NCBI RefSeq assembly: GCF_035594125.1
Contig: NC_087166.1
Span: forward strand, 16,792,266 to 16,856,265
DNA from: Scylla paramamosain
Lineage: Eukaryota; Arthropoda; Malacostraca; Decapoda; Portunidae
Direction: 5' to 3'
DNA: 64,000 nucleotides
The notes below the pieces were generated by a model, which ran no database searches, had not been told where the DNA came from, and worked only from the letters and a program-made list of their open reading frames with translations. Numbering within the stretch: position 1 is the first letter of the stretch; every line of letters begins with the position of its first letter. A program made the position numbers and the translations under genes. This document shows positions 38,350-50,559 of this stretch, piece by piece.

Positions 38350-39745
38350 GAAGTTTACCTTCATTCAGCCCATTCCAATCTTTCAAACTACTGTCCAATT
38401 GCTTTAATTTCCTGCCTTTCTAAATTTTTTTCAGTCTATCCTTGACAAGAAGATTCTTAAACATCTATCACTTCACAACCTTCTGTCTAATCACCAGTAT
38501 GGGTTCCATCAAGGCGGCTCTGCTGGTGATCTTCTGGCTTTCCTTACTGAGTCTTGGTCATCCTCTTTTAAGTATTTTGGTGAAAGTTTTGCTGTTGGCT
38601 TAGACATATCAAAAGGTTTTGGTAGTGTCTGGCTCAAAGGTTTGATTTCAAAACTACCCTCCTGCTGCTTCTATCCCTCTCTCTGTAACTTCATCTCAAG
38701 TTTCCTTTGTGACCAGTCTATTGCTGCTGTGGTAAATGGTCACTGCTCTTTTCCTAAATCTGTTAAAAATGGTGTTCTTCAAGGTTCTGTCCTGTCACCC
38801 ACTCTCTTCCTATTATTGATCAATGATCTTCCAAACTAAACTTCTTGTCCTATCCACTGATGATACCACCCTGTACTTTTCCAAATCTTTTCCTAGATGC
38901 CCAACCCTCCAGGAAGTAAATGGTTCACACAGGGAAGCCACATAATGCCTGTTTTGTAATCTCTCAAGAATTTCTGAGTGGGGCAGAGCAAACTTAGTAT
39001 TGTTCAATGCTTAGAAATTCAATTCCTCTATCTGTCAACTTAACACAACTTTCCGAACAACTATCCCCTCTTCTTCAGTGACACTCAACTGTCCCCTGTC
39101 TTCTACACTGGTGATTTCTTTATTTGTAATCTAAACTGGAAACTTCTCATCTCATCTCTCACTAAAACAGCTTCTATGAAGTTAGGTTCTCTGAGACATT
39201 TCTGCCAATTTTTCTCAGCCCCCCCTCCAACCCCTAACTCTGTACATGGACCTTATCTGTCCGTGTATGGAGTATGCTTCACATGTATGGGGGTTCCACT
39301 TATACCGCTTTTATAGATAGGGTGGAATCAAAAGCTTTTCGTCTTATCAACTCTTCTTTGTCTTCAGCCGCTTTCTCGTTGCTATCTTCTACCACTATTT
39401 TATTGCTAACTGCTCTTCTGATCTTGCTAACTGCATGCCTCCCCTCCCCCTGTGTCCTCACTGCACAAGACTTTCTTCTTTCTCTCACTCCTATTCTGTC
39501 CACCTCTAATGCAAGAGTTAACCAGTATTCTCAATCATTCATCCCTTTCTTTGGTTAACTCTGGAACTCCCTGCCTGCTTCTGTATTTCCTCCTTTCTGT
39601 GACTTGAACTCTTTCAAGAGGGAGGTTTCAAGACACTTATTCTTTAATTTTTTTATAACTGCTTTTGACTCTGGGGACTGGCAGCTTTTTTTTTTTTTTT
39701 GCCCCTGTCCGGTTTCCGTCTTAGAAAAAAAAAAGAAGTAGAAGA
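38350..39745 (+). mobile_element. Jockey-like LINE, 5'-truncated, RT to 3' end
   Basis: The plus strand reads ILDKKILKHLSLHNLLSNHQ, then a GFHQGGSAGDLLAFLTE block (RT fingers), a decayed GLDISKGF palm strand, VLQGSVLSPTLFLLLINDL, and the C-terminal NARVNQYSQSFIPFFG at 39,500-39,556. Several frameshifts are present. It ends in a 3' UTR with GCCCCTGTCCGG and an A-rich tail near 39,730. It lies in kinase intron 3, in the same orientation as the gene. Confidence 0.75.
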
Positions 39746-40691
<946 letters not shown>

Positions 40692-40836
40692 CAAATGTGA
40701 ACCAGCCTCCCTTACTTCAGTCTTTCACTGTCATGTACAGAATTGAACAATAATAAAGTACCAGTGTTTAGATGAAATATAGAACATATGATATCCATAT
40801 ATGGAATTATTAAGAAAGTATCTTGCATTGTTCCAG

Positions 40837-40987
40837 GCTACACCTCCACAATCTTGCAGCAAGAGATGAAAAAGTGGGAGGCACTGTGGGCAAAGGCTCT
40901 TCTAGTCATGTGGAACAGTTTGGATTTTCCATTAACACTTGCTGTGGTTACATTACCCAAGACAATACCTGGACTGATGACTGGCTG
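40837..40987 (+). CDS. FN3K: Ketosamine-3-kinase, third coding exon
   Basis: Acceptor GTTCCAG, 151 bp, donor GGCTG|GTGAGA. The first G completes the split codon AG|G left by the previous exon. The frame then reads LHLHNLAARDEKVGG, GFSINTCCGYITQDN and TWTDDWL. This matches the family blocks LADLHLDN, FGFDVVTCCGYLPQVNDW and QEDW, the insert characteristic of animal ketosamine kinases. It ends in phase 0. The preceding 6-kb intron contains several jockey-like LINE pieces and a (CT)n run that ends 149 bp before the exon. Confidence 0.88.
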
Positions 40988-41594
40988 GTGAGATTCCAGT
41001 GTGGCAAGGCTGCATTGAGACTCATTTATTTATTTTTTTTATCTTATCAGAAATATTGTCGTCACCATAACATAAACAGAATTTTTTTAACTCTCCCTTT
41101 GCCAACAGCCTAAATCCCTGTACAGTATCCCAATACTGACTGGTTTTCACTTTTCTGTAAATAATCTAGATTAATTCTAGTAAATGGGTTCAGGCATGTA
41201 AAACCATGGAAAAGTTTACTTTCCCAAAGCCAGAAGAGTAGAAAATTTGTCCACCTCAAGTCCAGTGTAGGATGTGATCAAATCCAAAAATAGACTTGAC
41301 TTTGCAACTTCTCATTATCTTTGCAACTTCTCATTATCTTCTTTTACAAAGGCAAAGGATCTGAGGTGCTTTCACCATAATTGCACTGTGTCAGTATTAT
41401 TCATGGGTACACAAGGTTGGAAAAAGCCCAGATTTAAAAAAATCCCAATCCACTGTTTTTTTTTTTGGGCGGGGTTTATTTATTTGTTTATTTTTTGGGG
41501 GTGGAGTTACTTTTGTTTATTCTTCATTTTCTTCAAAAGTAAATCAATTTAAATGAGGAATTAAAAACTAATCAAGAATGAAATAAAAGGTTTG
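40988..41594. other. Kinase intron 3 start, no gene seen
   Basis: Follows the exon donor. It contains a tandem duplication TTTGCAACTTCTCATTATC near 41,300-41,340 and T-rich stretches. Confidence 0.5.
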
Positions 41595-43535
41595 AAGTGT
41601 TTTTTTTTCATACAGGAGGGGCACTGGCCGAGAGCAGCAAATATATTATAAAAAAAAAAGGCCCACTGAGATGCTGTTCCCCTAACAGAGTCAAAAGCGG
41701 TTGTCAAACATTAAAGGATACATGTCTTGAAACTTCTCTATTGAAAGAGTTCATCATAGGAAGGAAGTAGTAGAAAAGCCGGCAGGGAATTCCTGAGTTT
41801 ACCAGAGAAAGGTGTGAATAATTGAGAATAATGGTTAACTCTTGCATTAGAGAGATGGACAGAACAGGAGTGAGAGAAAGAGGAAAGTGTTGTGCAGTGA
41901 GGTCACGGGAGGAGGGGAGGCATGCAGTTAGCAAGTTCAGAAGAGGAGTTAGCATGAAAATAGTGGTAGAAGATAGCAAGAGATGTAATATTGTAGTGAT
42001 GACAGAGAGGCTGAAGACTACCAGTTACTTAGAGGAGAGGAGTTGGTAGATGAAATACTTTTGATTCCACCCAGTCTAAAAGAGTGGTATGAGTGAACCC
42101 CCCCTACCCCCATACATGTGAAGCATTTTCCATACATAGACAGATAAGGCCCCTGTAAAGAGTTAGCAGGTGTGAGGGTGATAAAAACTGGCAGAGACAA
42201 TTCAGACACCTAACTTCATAGAAGCTGTTTTAGCTAGAGATGAGATGTGAAGTTTCCAGTTTAGACTATAAGTAAAGGACAGACTGAGGATGTTTGAAGG
42301 GGAACAGATGTGGGAGGAGAGGGAAATAGTTGAGTGTCATTGAAGAAGAGGGGATATTTGTCTGGAAGGTTGTGTTGAGTTGATATATGGAAGAATTGAG
42401 TTATTAAGGCATTAAACAATACTAAGTTTACTCTGCCCCAATGAGAAATTTTAGAGAGATCAGAAGTGAGGCCTTCTGTGGCTTCCCTGCGAGAACTGTT
42501 TACTTGTTGAAGGGTTGGATGTCTGTGAAAAGATGTGGAAAAGTGTAGAGTGGTATCATCAGTGTAGCAGTAAATAGGACAAGAAGTTTGGTTTAGAATA
42601 TCAATAATGAATAATAGGAAGAGAGTGGGTGACAGGACAGAACCCAGAATATTGTTAATAGATTTAGAAGAAGAACAGTGACTACCTACCACAGCAGCAA
42701 TAGAATGGTCAGAAAGGAAACTTGAGATGAAGCTACACAGAGAAGGGTAGAAGCTTCAGGAGGGCAGTCTGGAAATCAAAGCTTTGTGCCAGAATCCATT
42801 AAAAGCTTTTGATATGCCTAAGGTAACAACAAAAGTTTCTCTAAAATCCTTTAAAGATGTTGAACAACACTCAGTAAGAGAAGCCAGAAGATCACCAATA
42901 AAGCGTCCTCAATGGAACCCATCCTGGTGATCAGATAGAAGGTTATGAAGTGATAGATGTTTAAGAATCTTCCTGTTAAAGATAGATTCAAAATTTTAGA
43001 GAGGCAGGAAATTAAAGCAATAGGGAGGTAGTTTGAACACTTAGAACGTTCACCCATTTTAGGAACAGGCTGAATGCAGGCAAATTTCCAGCAAGAAGGA
43101 AAGGTAAATGTTGACAGACAGAGTTGAAAGAGTTTGATTAGGCAAGGTGAAAGCATGGAGGCACAGTTTCGTAGAATAATAGGAGGGACCCCATCAGGTC
43201 CATAAGCCTTCTGAGGGTTTAGGCTAGCAAGGGCATGCAAAACATCACTGTGAAGGATTTTAATGGGTAGCATGAAGTATTCAGAGGGTGTAGGAGAGAG
43301 AGGAACAAGCCCTGAATTAACCAAGGTAGAGTTTTTAGCAAAGGTTTGAGTAGAGAGTTCAGCTTTAGAAATAGATGAGATGGTAATGGTATCATCAGGC
43401 TGAAATAACAGAGGCAAAGATTAAGAAGCAGAGTTATTGTAGATGTTTTTGGCTATGTGTCAGAAGTCACAAGAGGAGTTAGGTCTTGAAAGATTTTGAC
43501 ACATTCTGTTAATGAAGAACAGACACTTGTTGAGG
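41595..43535 (-). mobile_element. Jockey-like LINE, about 1.9 kb, 5'-truncated
   Basis: The minus strand reads a pre-RT linker (KAELSTQTFAKNSTL), the RT block NPQKAYGPDGVPPIILRNCA (42,851-43,417), GSVLSPTLFLLFIIDI and CPIYCYTDDTTLHFS (42,261-42,692; YTDD in place of YADD), and the C-terminal NARVNHYSQLFTPF near 41,830. It ends at about 41,600 with a T-rich run on the plus strand, which is the A-tail. Frameshifts and stops make it inactive. It is antisense to the kinase gene. Confidence 0.78.
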
Positions 43536-43718
43536 TTATGCTGATACAGGTTGATCAGGTTGGACCATGTTAACTTGTACTGTACAAGAAATGAACAGGC
43601 TTGGCTACTTTTACATTTTTTATGTAAATGTACATATATAGACCTTATTTACTAATATGATACAAAACAAAATTTTGACTTGTAAACATTTTGTAAAAAA
43701 ACCCAAAAAACTCACTTT

Positions 43719-44011
<293 letters not shown>

Positions 44012-44571
44012 GCCAAGCCTGTGGGTACAGTGAGGTGCAAGGGTGCTGTGGGGCATGAGTAAGTGGCAGATGTTATGTAAGCTTGCTTTTTTTTTTATCA
44101 CTGCAGCTGACCATATAACAGCATATCTTTGTATAGGTGAGTTTCAAACACAGCATCCCCACTCACCCTCATGGCAACACATCTCTTAAGGGTTGTAGGT
44201 GGCCTGCCTCACCAGTGATCTTTGTGTTTAGATTAATAACAGATATTTTTATTTTCAAGTATTTTTATACGTTGGCTGCCTTACTGCAGTAGATGACATG
44301 AATATACCTTGTGTGGCGCTGACTCAAGAGAGCTTGATAACAGAAGTATAGATGTATTAGCTTGATACTTAAAGTTTGGCAACAAAATTGGTGTTAATTT
44401 GTGTTAATTTCAATATTTTATTTCAATTTGTTTTTCAATTTCCTGTGGAGATAATTAATGAGGATTGAAGTACAGTATACATGCATTTAGTTAAGTTACA
44501 GACAAAGGCTTTGGGTAAGAATAGTTTTGTCACTTTCATTAACTTCATTCATGTGTAGCTTAATGGAATTG

Positions 44572-44759
<188 letters not shown>

Positions 44760-44766
44760 CTTCTAG

Positions 44767-44817
44767 GTATTTTACTCAAGAAAGCTGGACTTTCATGTAT
44801 CCTTAATTCAGAAAGAG
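44767..44817 (+). CDS. FN3K: Ketosamine-3-kinase, fourth coding exon (17 codons)
   Basis: The acceptor TATCTTCTAG sits directly against a 183-bp (TA)n run; the donor is AAAGAG|GTGAGT. The exon starts and ends in phase 0. It reads [17 protein letters not shown] and follows DDWL of the previous exon, aligning with the family block [20 protein letters not shown]. With the first three exons this gives about 176 of the usual ~310 residues. The exon for the catalytic HGDLWGGN block and the rest of the C lobe is not found between here and 64,000. It is either further downstream or lost. Confidence 0.82.
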
Positions 44818-45392
<575 letters not shown>

Positions 45393-45399
45393 CACACAC

Positions 45400-46057
45400 A
45401 CGCACACACACGCACACAGAGGTGGAAGGAGGGAATGGAGCAGAGGGGACTGAAAATAAACATGGAGAAGACAAAACTAATGATGACCGGGAATGAAGCT
45501 AGAGAAAGATTTCAGTGAGGAAAATGGCCATGTGGATGTTGTGGAAGAGGAATGGGAGCAAACTCAGTGTTGTGTACTAGATGTAATATATGGTGTCACC
45601 AACGATGCTCAGGTCTGAGGAATCTCAGAGAGATGCAGAACTTTGGATGTCCAAGATTTGTGAGGGAGGAGGAGGGTGGTGGTGGCGGTGGTGATGACAA
45701 GGATGTTGGGTTGGAGGGAGGTGAATGGAGGTGTGTTGGAGGAGGTACGACGGTTCTGCTACTTGGGTGATATGTTGGACTGTGAAACAGGTGTAGAGAG
45801 AGCAGTAAGGGCGAGAGTGTCAGCTGCTTGGGGAAGATGGTGAGAAATTGCCAGTTTATTGGTGAACTGCAGCATAAAACTGAGGATCAGGGAAGGGTAT
45901 ACGGAGCTTGTGTCAGATCTGCTCTTCTGTATGGAGCAGAAACATGGGCACTGACAAATAGACTGACAGATATTCTACGTAACTGTGACTGCAGGATGAT
46001 GAGATACATGGCAGGAGTGAGGTTTCAAGAAGGGAGGTCTAGTGTGGAGTTGAAGAC
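45400..46057 (+). mobile_element. RTE/L2-like LINE RT C-terminal region, left part
   Basis: The plus strand reads a [14 protein letters not shown] strand, then a small Cys/His module CTRCNIWCHQRCSG (45,571-45,612), FCYLGD-like remnants, YGACVRSALLYGAETWAL (45,900-45,955) and CDCRMMRYMAGV. This is the thumb and C-terminal region of an RTE/L2-like reverse transcriptase. It is interrupted at 46,057 by the LTR retrotransposon and continues at 51,590. Confidence 0.7.
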
Positions 46058-46544
46058 TGTAGCGAAAGGTGAGGTGCTACTTTGCCGCCCGGAAGTTGCT
46101 CAAGCGAGAAGTGTAGGCTCCCAACTATGACTCTTGGTCATAGCAGTGTTTAGTCCTTGAAGGGTAACAATTTCCAGTGTCATAACAGTGTAGCTCTGGC
46201 AAAGGAAATTTAGCCTGGGTATTCTCTATTTTATTCAGCAAAAACATGAACAATATATACAAAATTTAATTACAAAAATAAATAATTTACATAAAATTAT
46301 AGAAAAAGAGAGTGTATGTGTGTGTGTATGTCTGTGTGAAGAAAGGAGTAATAAGATGTATTGAGAAGATGTGTAACACATGTGTCAAAGAGCGTGCACA
46401 GAATGTGTACAGTAAGAGATATGTATAAAGTGAGGAAAGAAGAGATGAAAGACAAAAGTCTGTGCAGTAGAGAGAGTGAAAATGGAAGGGTGATAATATA
46501 ACAGAAAACGGAGTGCTAGGAGCGGTGACTTGTGTCCCGCTACT
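46058..46544 (-). repeat. 3' LTR of the Ty3/gypsy element
   Basis: 487 bp. It differs from the other LTR at five positions, including the first base of the LTR (minus-strand A in place of T). Confidence 0.92.
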
Positions 46545-46557
46545 GTATTCCCCCCCT
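46545..46557 (-). promoter_or_regulatory. Polypurine tract
   Basis: The minus strand reads AGGGGGGAATAC directly before the 3' LTR. The first bases overlap the TAG stop of pol, a very compact arrangement. Confidence 0.7.
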
Positions 46558-49500
46558 AGTGACGAGGGAGGAGAAACGTAACCGTCTTCTGGTGCCGAGT
46601 GGTGTTGGTGGCGACGTTCTCGATGGTGTTGATGACGGCCGGGTCACTGTGAAGGAGGTAGGCAGGCTTGACTCGGTCGATGGAGATGGTGTCAGCCCTA
46701 CCATCCTTGTCCACAGTGACCGTCTTTCTCCTCCTGCTCAGGACTTTGAAGGGTCCTTGGTAGGGCTGCTGCAGGGGCTTCTTCACAGCGTCAACCCTGA
46801 CGAACACGTGCGTGCAAGTGTCCAGATCCTGGCTGACAAAAGTCTTGGAGGGAGACGTGCGAGGCTGGACAGGCTGCAGACGCTGCATGAAGTCAGAGAG
46901 GTTGGCAGCAAAGTCCTGAACGCTGCAAGGAGTAGAGCGAGGTGCAGGAGTTAGGAGTTCGCCAGGTAACCTGAGCTTGGTACCATAAACGAGCTTGGCG
47001 GAGGAGTGGTGTAGGTCTTCCTTTAGTGATGTCCGTATGCCAAGGAGGACGAGAGGAAGTGCCTGGAACCAGTCTGCACGTGTGGCAGAGGCAGCTAAGG
47101 AAGACTTCAGCTGACGGAATCTCTCAACGGTGCCGTTTGCCTGCGGGTGGTAACTGGCTGTCCTGAAGCGTTGGATGCCTAGTAGTGACATCACCTTGTT
47201 CCACATACTGGACTCGAACTGGCTGCCACGGTCAGAAGTGAGGCTGAGAGGGACACCGAACCTGGAGATCCAAGTAGTGATGAAGGCACGTGCGACGGAG
47301 TCCGTTGTGATGTCAGCCAAAGGTGCAGCTTCCGGCCAGCGTGTGAAGCGGTCGACGCAGGTAAGAAGGTACCGGTAACCGTCAGAGTAGGGTAGTGGTC
47401 CAACGAGGTCGACATGCACGTGGTCGAACCGTGAAGAGACTGGAGTGAAGGCGGCCGCAGGAGAGCGTGTGTGTCGCCACACCTTGGAGGCTTGGCACTT
47501 GACACATGTGGGGGTCCACAGCCTGACGTCTTTGTTGATGCCAGACCAGATGAAGCGTGAGGTCATCATCTGCTGAGATGCTCGGATGCCAGGGTGGGAG
47601 AGGTCGTGCAGCTGACGAAAAACACGATACCGGTGGGTCTTCGGCAGGTAGGGCCGACAGGAATCGGTGGAAGTGTCAGCATAAACGTGCATTGTGGTTC
47701 CTGGGAGTTGTATCTTCTTCATCTGTAGTGCGGGGTTGTCTTGGAGTTGCCGCAGCTCTTCATCGTTGGCCTGGTCAGCAGCGATGGCAGTGTAGTCGAT
47801 GGGAGAAGATGACACAGCAGAGATGTTGCGCGAGAGAGCATCAGCTGGGGCGTTGTGTTCACCTTTGACGTAGCGCAAATCCGTGGTGAACTGCGAGATG
47901 AAGTCGATGTGACGCAGTTGTCGCGGTGAACAGGAGGTCTTGATGTGCAGGGACTTCGAAGTGAGTGGCTTGTGGTCGGTGTATACATGGAAGTTGCGAC
48001 CTTCCATGAAGTACCGGAAACGCTTGATGGCCTTGTAGATGGCGAGAAGTTCCCTGTCATAAGTACTGTATTTGGATTCCGCCTTGTTAAATTTCTTTGA
48101 GAAGAAAGAGAGCGGTTTCCAACCTCCGTCGACATACTGCTGTAGAACTGCTCCGATGCTGATGTCAGAAGCGTCTGTGGCGATAGAGATGATGCCATCT
48201 GGGGCAGGGAAGCTGAGAGGTGAGATGGAGCTGAGAGCTTGTTTTGCTGCTGTGAAAGCTTCCTCAGTGGCTGGAGTCCAGACTAAGGAGATGGACTGTC
48301 CTCTCTTGCAAGGCTTGATCATCGCATAGAGGGGCTGAAGAAGTAGTGAGCAGCTGGGGATGAAGCGGTTGTAGTAGTTCAGCATCCCCAGGAATTGCTT
48401 GAGTTGGCGCTGTGTTGTAGGCTTGGGGAAGTTCTGGATGGACTCGCACTTTTCTTGCAGTGGAGTGATGCCTTCCAAGGAGACAGTGTGGCCAAGGAAG
48501 GTGATGGAGGGGACCCCAAACACAGACTTGTCGACGTTGACTTGCACCCCGTAGTCTTGCAAACGGGTGAGTACTTGCTGGAGGTGCTGTTGGTGCGTCT
48601 CTGCGTCAGGACTGGCGATGAGGAGGTCGTTGATGTACGCGAAGCAGAAGGGGAGACCTCGAAGGACTTCGTCAACGAAGCGTTGGAAGGTTTGAGCGGC
48701 ATTCCTCAAACCAAAGGGCATCCTGACGTACTCGAACAATCCGAAGGGTGTGATGAGAGCAATCTTCGGAATGTCCGCTGGATGGACGGGGATGTGGTGA
48801 AAAGCTTTCACAAGGTCGATCCTCGAGAAGTGGGTGCATCCGGAGAGCTGAGAAGAGAACTCCTGGATGTTAGGCACTGGGTACCTGTCCTCGACGGTGC
48901 GCGAGTTGAGAGCGCGGTAGTCTCCACATAGTTGTAGTTTGCCATTTTTCTTAGGCACGATGTGGAGAGCGGAAGACCAGTTGCTGGAGCTGGGCCGTAT
49001 GATGCCTTGCTGAATGAGGGACTCGAACTCTGCCTTGGCTTGTCTGGTGCGCTCTGGAGCTAGGCGGCGGGCCTTGGCGTGGGTAGGAGGTCCCTTGGTC
49101 TCGATGTGGTGCGAGACGTGGTGTGTGACCGGCTTGCTGGCTGAGTACGGCTGCGTCAGCGTAGGGAAGGACTTCAGCAGGGAGGAGAACTGGTGGTATG
49201 CCTTGACGAGGGAGATCTGTGTGCTATCACCATGAGTGATCTGTCCCTTTGTTGTGACTGAGGTGAGAGGATCGAGCAGCTTCCGACCCTTGATGTCCAC
49301 TAGGAGACCGAAGTGTCGGAGGAAGTCAGCACCTAGAATTGGTTGCGTGACAGCTGCTACATAGAACGTCCACTCGAAGGTACGGCGGAGGTTCAGGTGA
49401 AGTTGCAAGGTGCGTCGCTTGTACACAGGAATCTCCGTACCATTGGCGGCGTGAAGGTAAAGGAGGGGAGGCAATGTCCGGTGTACACCAGGGGCAGGGA

Positions 49501-49621
49501 GAATACTGACGTCTGCACCAGAGTCGATGAGGAACTTGGTCCGGGAGAGAGGGTCATACAACTTCAGTAGCGCAGACGAGGTGTCGCGAACACTATGCGC
49601 CGCTAGTGCTCGCTGTTGGGG
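46556..49621 (-). CDS. pol: pol polyprotein of the Ty3/gypsy element (PR-RT-RH-IN)
   Basis: An open frame of 1,021 codons, entered by -1 frameshift from gag. Domains in order, numbered from 49,621: protease with LIDSGADVSIL near residue 32; RT with LCGDYRALN, FSRIDLVKAFH, MPFGLRNAAQTFQR and AYINDLLIASP; RNase H with ATDASDISIGAVLQQ, DRELLAIYKAIK, YTDHKPL and ADALSRN; integrase with a zinc finger (HDLSH...CVKC), then the catalytic Asp in HVDLVGPLP, Asp in TSDRGSQFE and Glu in NGTVERF, and a C-terminal YQGPFKVL (GPY/F) module. No chromodomain. The RT active site reads YIND, with Asn for the first catalytic Asp of YIDD, so this copy's polymerase is expected to be inactive although the frame is intact. 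The 160-aa and 178-aa frames on other strands and frames here are shadows. Confidence 0.93.
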   Translation of the reverse strand, partial: PQQRALAAHSVRDTSSALLKLYDPLSRTKFLIDSGADVSILPAPGVHRTLPPLLYLHAANGTEIPVYKRRTLQLHLNLRRTFEWTFYVAAVTQPILGADFLRHFGLLVDIKGRKLLDPLTSVTTKGQITHGDSTQISLVKAYHQFSSLLKSFPTLTQPYSASKPVTHHVSHHIETKGPPTHAKARRLAPERTRQAKAEFESLIQQGIIRPSSSNWSSALHIVPKKNGKLQLCGDYRALNSRTVEDRYPVPNIQEFSSQLSGCTHFSRIDLVKAFHHIPVHPADIPKIALITPFGLFEYVRMPFGLRNAAQTFQRFVDEVLRGLPFCFAYINDLLIASPDAETHQQHLQQVLTRLQDYGVQVNVDKSVFGVPSITFLGHTVSLEGITPLQEKCESIQNFPKPTTQRQLKQFLGMLNYYNRFIPSCSLLLQPLYAMIKPCKRGQSISLVWTPATEEAFTAAKQALSSISPLSFPAPDGIISIATDASDISIGAVLQQYVDGGWKPLSFFSKKFNKAESKYSTYDRELLAIYKAIKRFRYFMEGRNFHVYTDHKPLTSKSLHIKTSCSPRQLRHIDFISQFTTDLRYVKGEHNAPADALSRNISAVSSSPIDYTAIAADQANDEELRQLQDNPALQMKKIQLPGTTMHVYADTSTDSCRPYLPKTHRYRVFRQLHDLSHPGIRASQQMMTSRFIWSGINKDVRLWTPTCVKCQASKVWRHTRSPAAAFTPVSSRFDHVHVDLVGPLPYSDGYRYLLTCVDRFTRWPEAAPLADITTDSVARAFITTWISRFGVPLSLTSDRGSQFESSMWNKVMSLLGIQRFRTASYHPQANGTVERFRQLKSSLAASATRADWFQALPLVLLGIRTSLKEDLHHSSAKLVYGTKLRLPGELLTPAPRSTPCSVQDFAANLSDFMQRLQPVQPRTSPSKTFVSQDLDTCTHVFVRVDAVKKPLQQPYQGPFKVLSRRRKTVTVDKDGRADTISIDRVKPAYLLHSDPAVINTIENVATNTTRHQKTVTFLLPRH

Positions 49622-49627
49622 TTTAAA
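49586..49627 (-). promoter_or_regulatory. -1 programmed ribosomal frameshift signal, gag to pol
   Basis: On the minus strand the gag frame reads T TTA AAC, the canonical UUUAAAC slippery heptamer, at 49,627-49,621. A 7-nt spacer CCCAACA follows. Then comes a 9-bp stem GCGAGCACT/AGTGTTCGC (one G-U pair) with a 10-nt loop, 49,613-49,586. The gag TAG sits at the stem-loop boundary. Pol is open in exactly the -1 frame from here. Confidence 0.85.
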
Positions 49628-50406
49628 GACTTGGCGAAGGTACAGGGAGCCTTACAATTTCTTGCGTCTTTCCCGAACTCTCGATGGTAGTAGTAGAAAC
49701 TAGAAGTCTCCGGCGTCTTACTCTTTGAACGCTGGCGGCGCCGGAAGTGGTGTCTGGAGGAAGAACGCGAACGTGAGCATGAGCGTTCTCTGAGCTCTCT
49801 CCGAAGATCTCTCACTTCAAGTCTAAGCTGTGAGACGAGCTCAACAAGTTGCTTGGTACCGTCTTCTGCTGAGATGGAGGCTACTGCAGCTGGTTGACCT
49901 TGTGGAAAGGTAGCCATGAATTCATCGGCGAGAGTGGCAAGCTCGTCTACTGAGAGCTTGTTCTTGACAGTGAAGAGGCAGCGTTGAGTGTCAGGAGGCA
50001 GGCGTTGGTAGAACAGCTGTAAGAAGAGTTCCTTGTCGAAGGAGGTGTACTTGTTGCCAAGCAGCTTCTTCATGCGGCGAAGAAGGTCTGTGGGCTTTTC
50101 ACCACCAAGTTCTTCTTTTGACAGAAGCTCCTGGAGGCGCCTTGACACTGTAGATTGTAGGCGTTGCAGAACAGCAGCTTTGAGGTCTTCATAGGGCGAA
50201 GCAGAAGTGCTGGCAGGACTGACGACATCAGCAACTTGTGAAAGAACGTCAGCTGGTACTACTGTAGAGGCCTTCACGAACTTGGTTAGACTTACTGTTA
50301 TCTTGGAAGCCTTGAAGTTACATTCCAGGATGGAGAACTACGTGGAAGGGTCCTGGCTGATGAACGGAGGAGCACTGAAGGCTACGGAGTCGACGTCATC
50401 AGGCAT
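49603..50406 (-). pseudogene. gag: gag of the Ty3/gypsy element, one in-frame stop
   Basis: Runs from the ATG at 50,406 to TAG at 49,603, about 267 codons. The N-terminal part has the family motif PPFISQDPS. TAG (50,338-50,340) stands where the family has the Trp of a DP-x-x-WF motif; one base change from TGG explains it. The middle reads LQELLSKEELGGEKPTDLLR and LFLQLFYQRLPPDTQRCL, a typical capsid C-terminal domain of retrotransposon Gag. A basic Arg/Ser-rich tail follows, ending in YYYHREFGKDARNCKAPC, a zinc-knuckle remnant whose first Cys is missing. Gag would assemble virus-like particles in the cytoplasm. Pol overlaps its end in the -1 frame. An in-frame GTG start further upstream (50,520) is less likely. 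Confidence 0.82.
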
Positions 50407-50559
50407 TGTGCTGAGTGGACCACCACGTGACTGTGTAAAGTACACTACAAGCGCCGGAAAGTCCGGGAGCCACAGCGGTGAGGAGTGAAGGCGTGAGGCG
50501 CCGGTGTGACCGGGTGCCACAGCGGTGAGAGATGCCGAATTGGGGCAATGTCACTTCAC

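Noticed and set aside
40988..41113. Extension of kinase exon 3 past GTGAGA into VRFQCGKAALRL
   Set aside because: The next exon at 44,767 resumes the family sequence (VFYSRK) in the right phase, so the donor at 40,988 is the true end.
46532..50488. Frames of 60-178 codons overlapping pol and gag on other frames
   Set aside because: Shadows of the polyprotein; no env or accessory motif.
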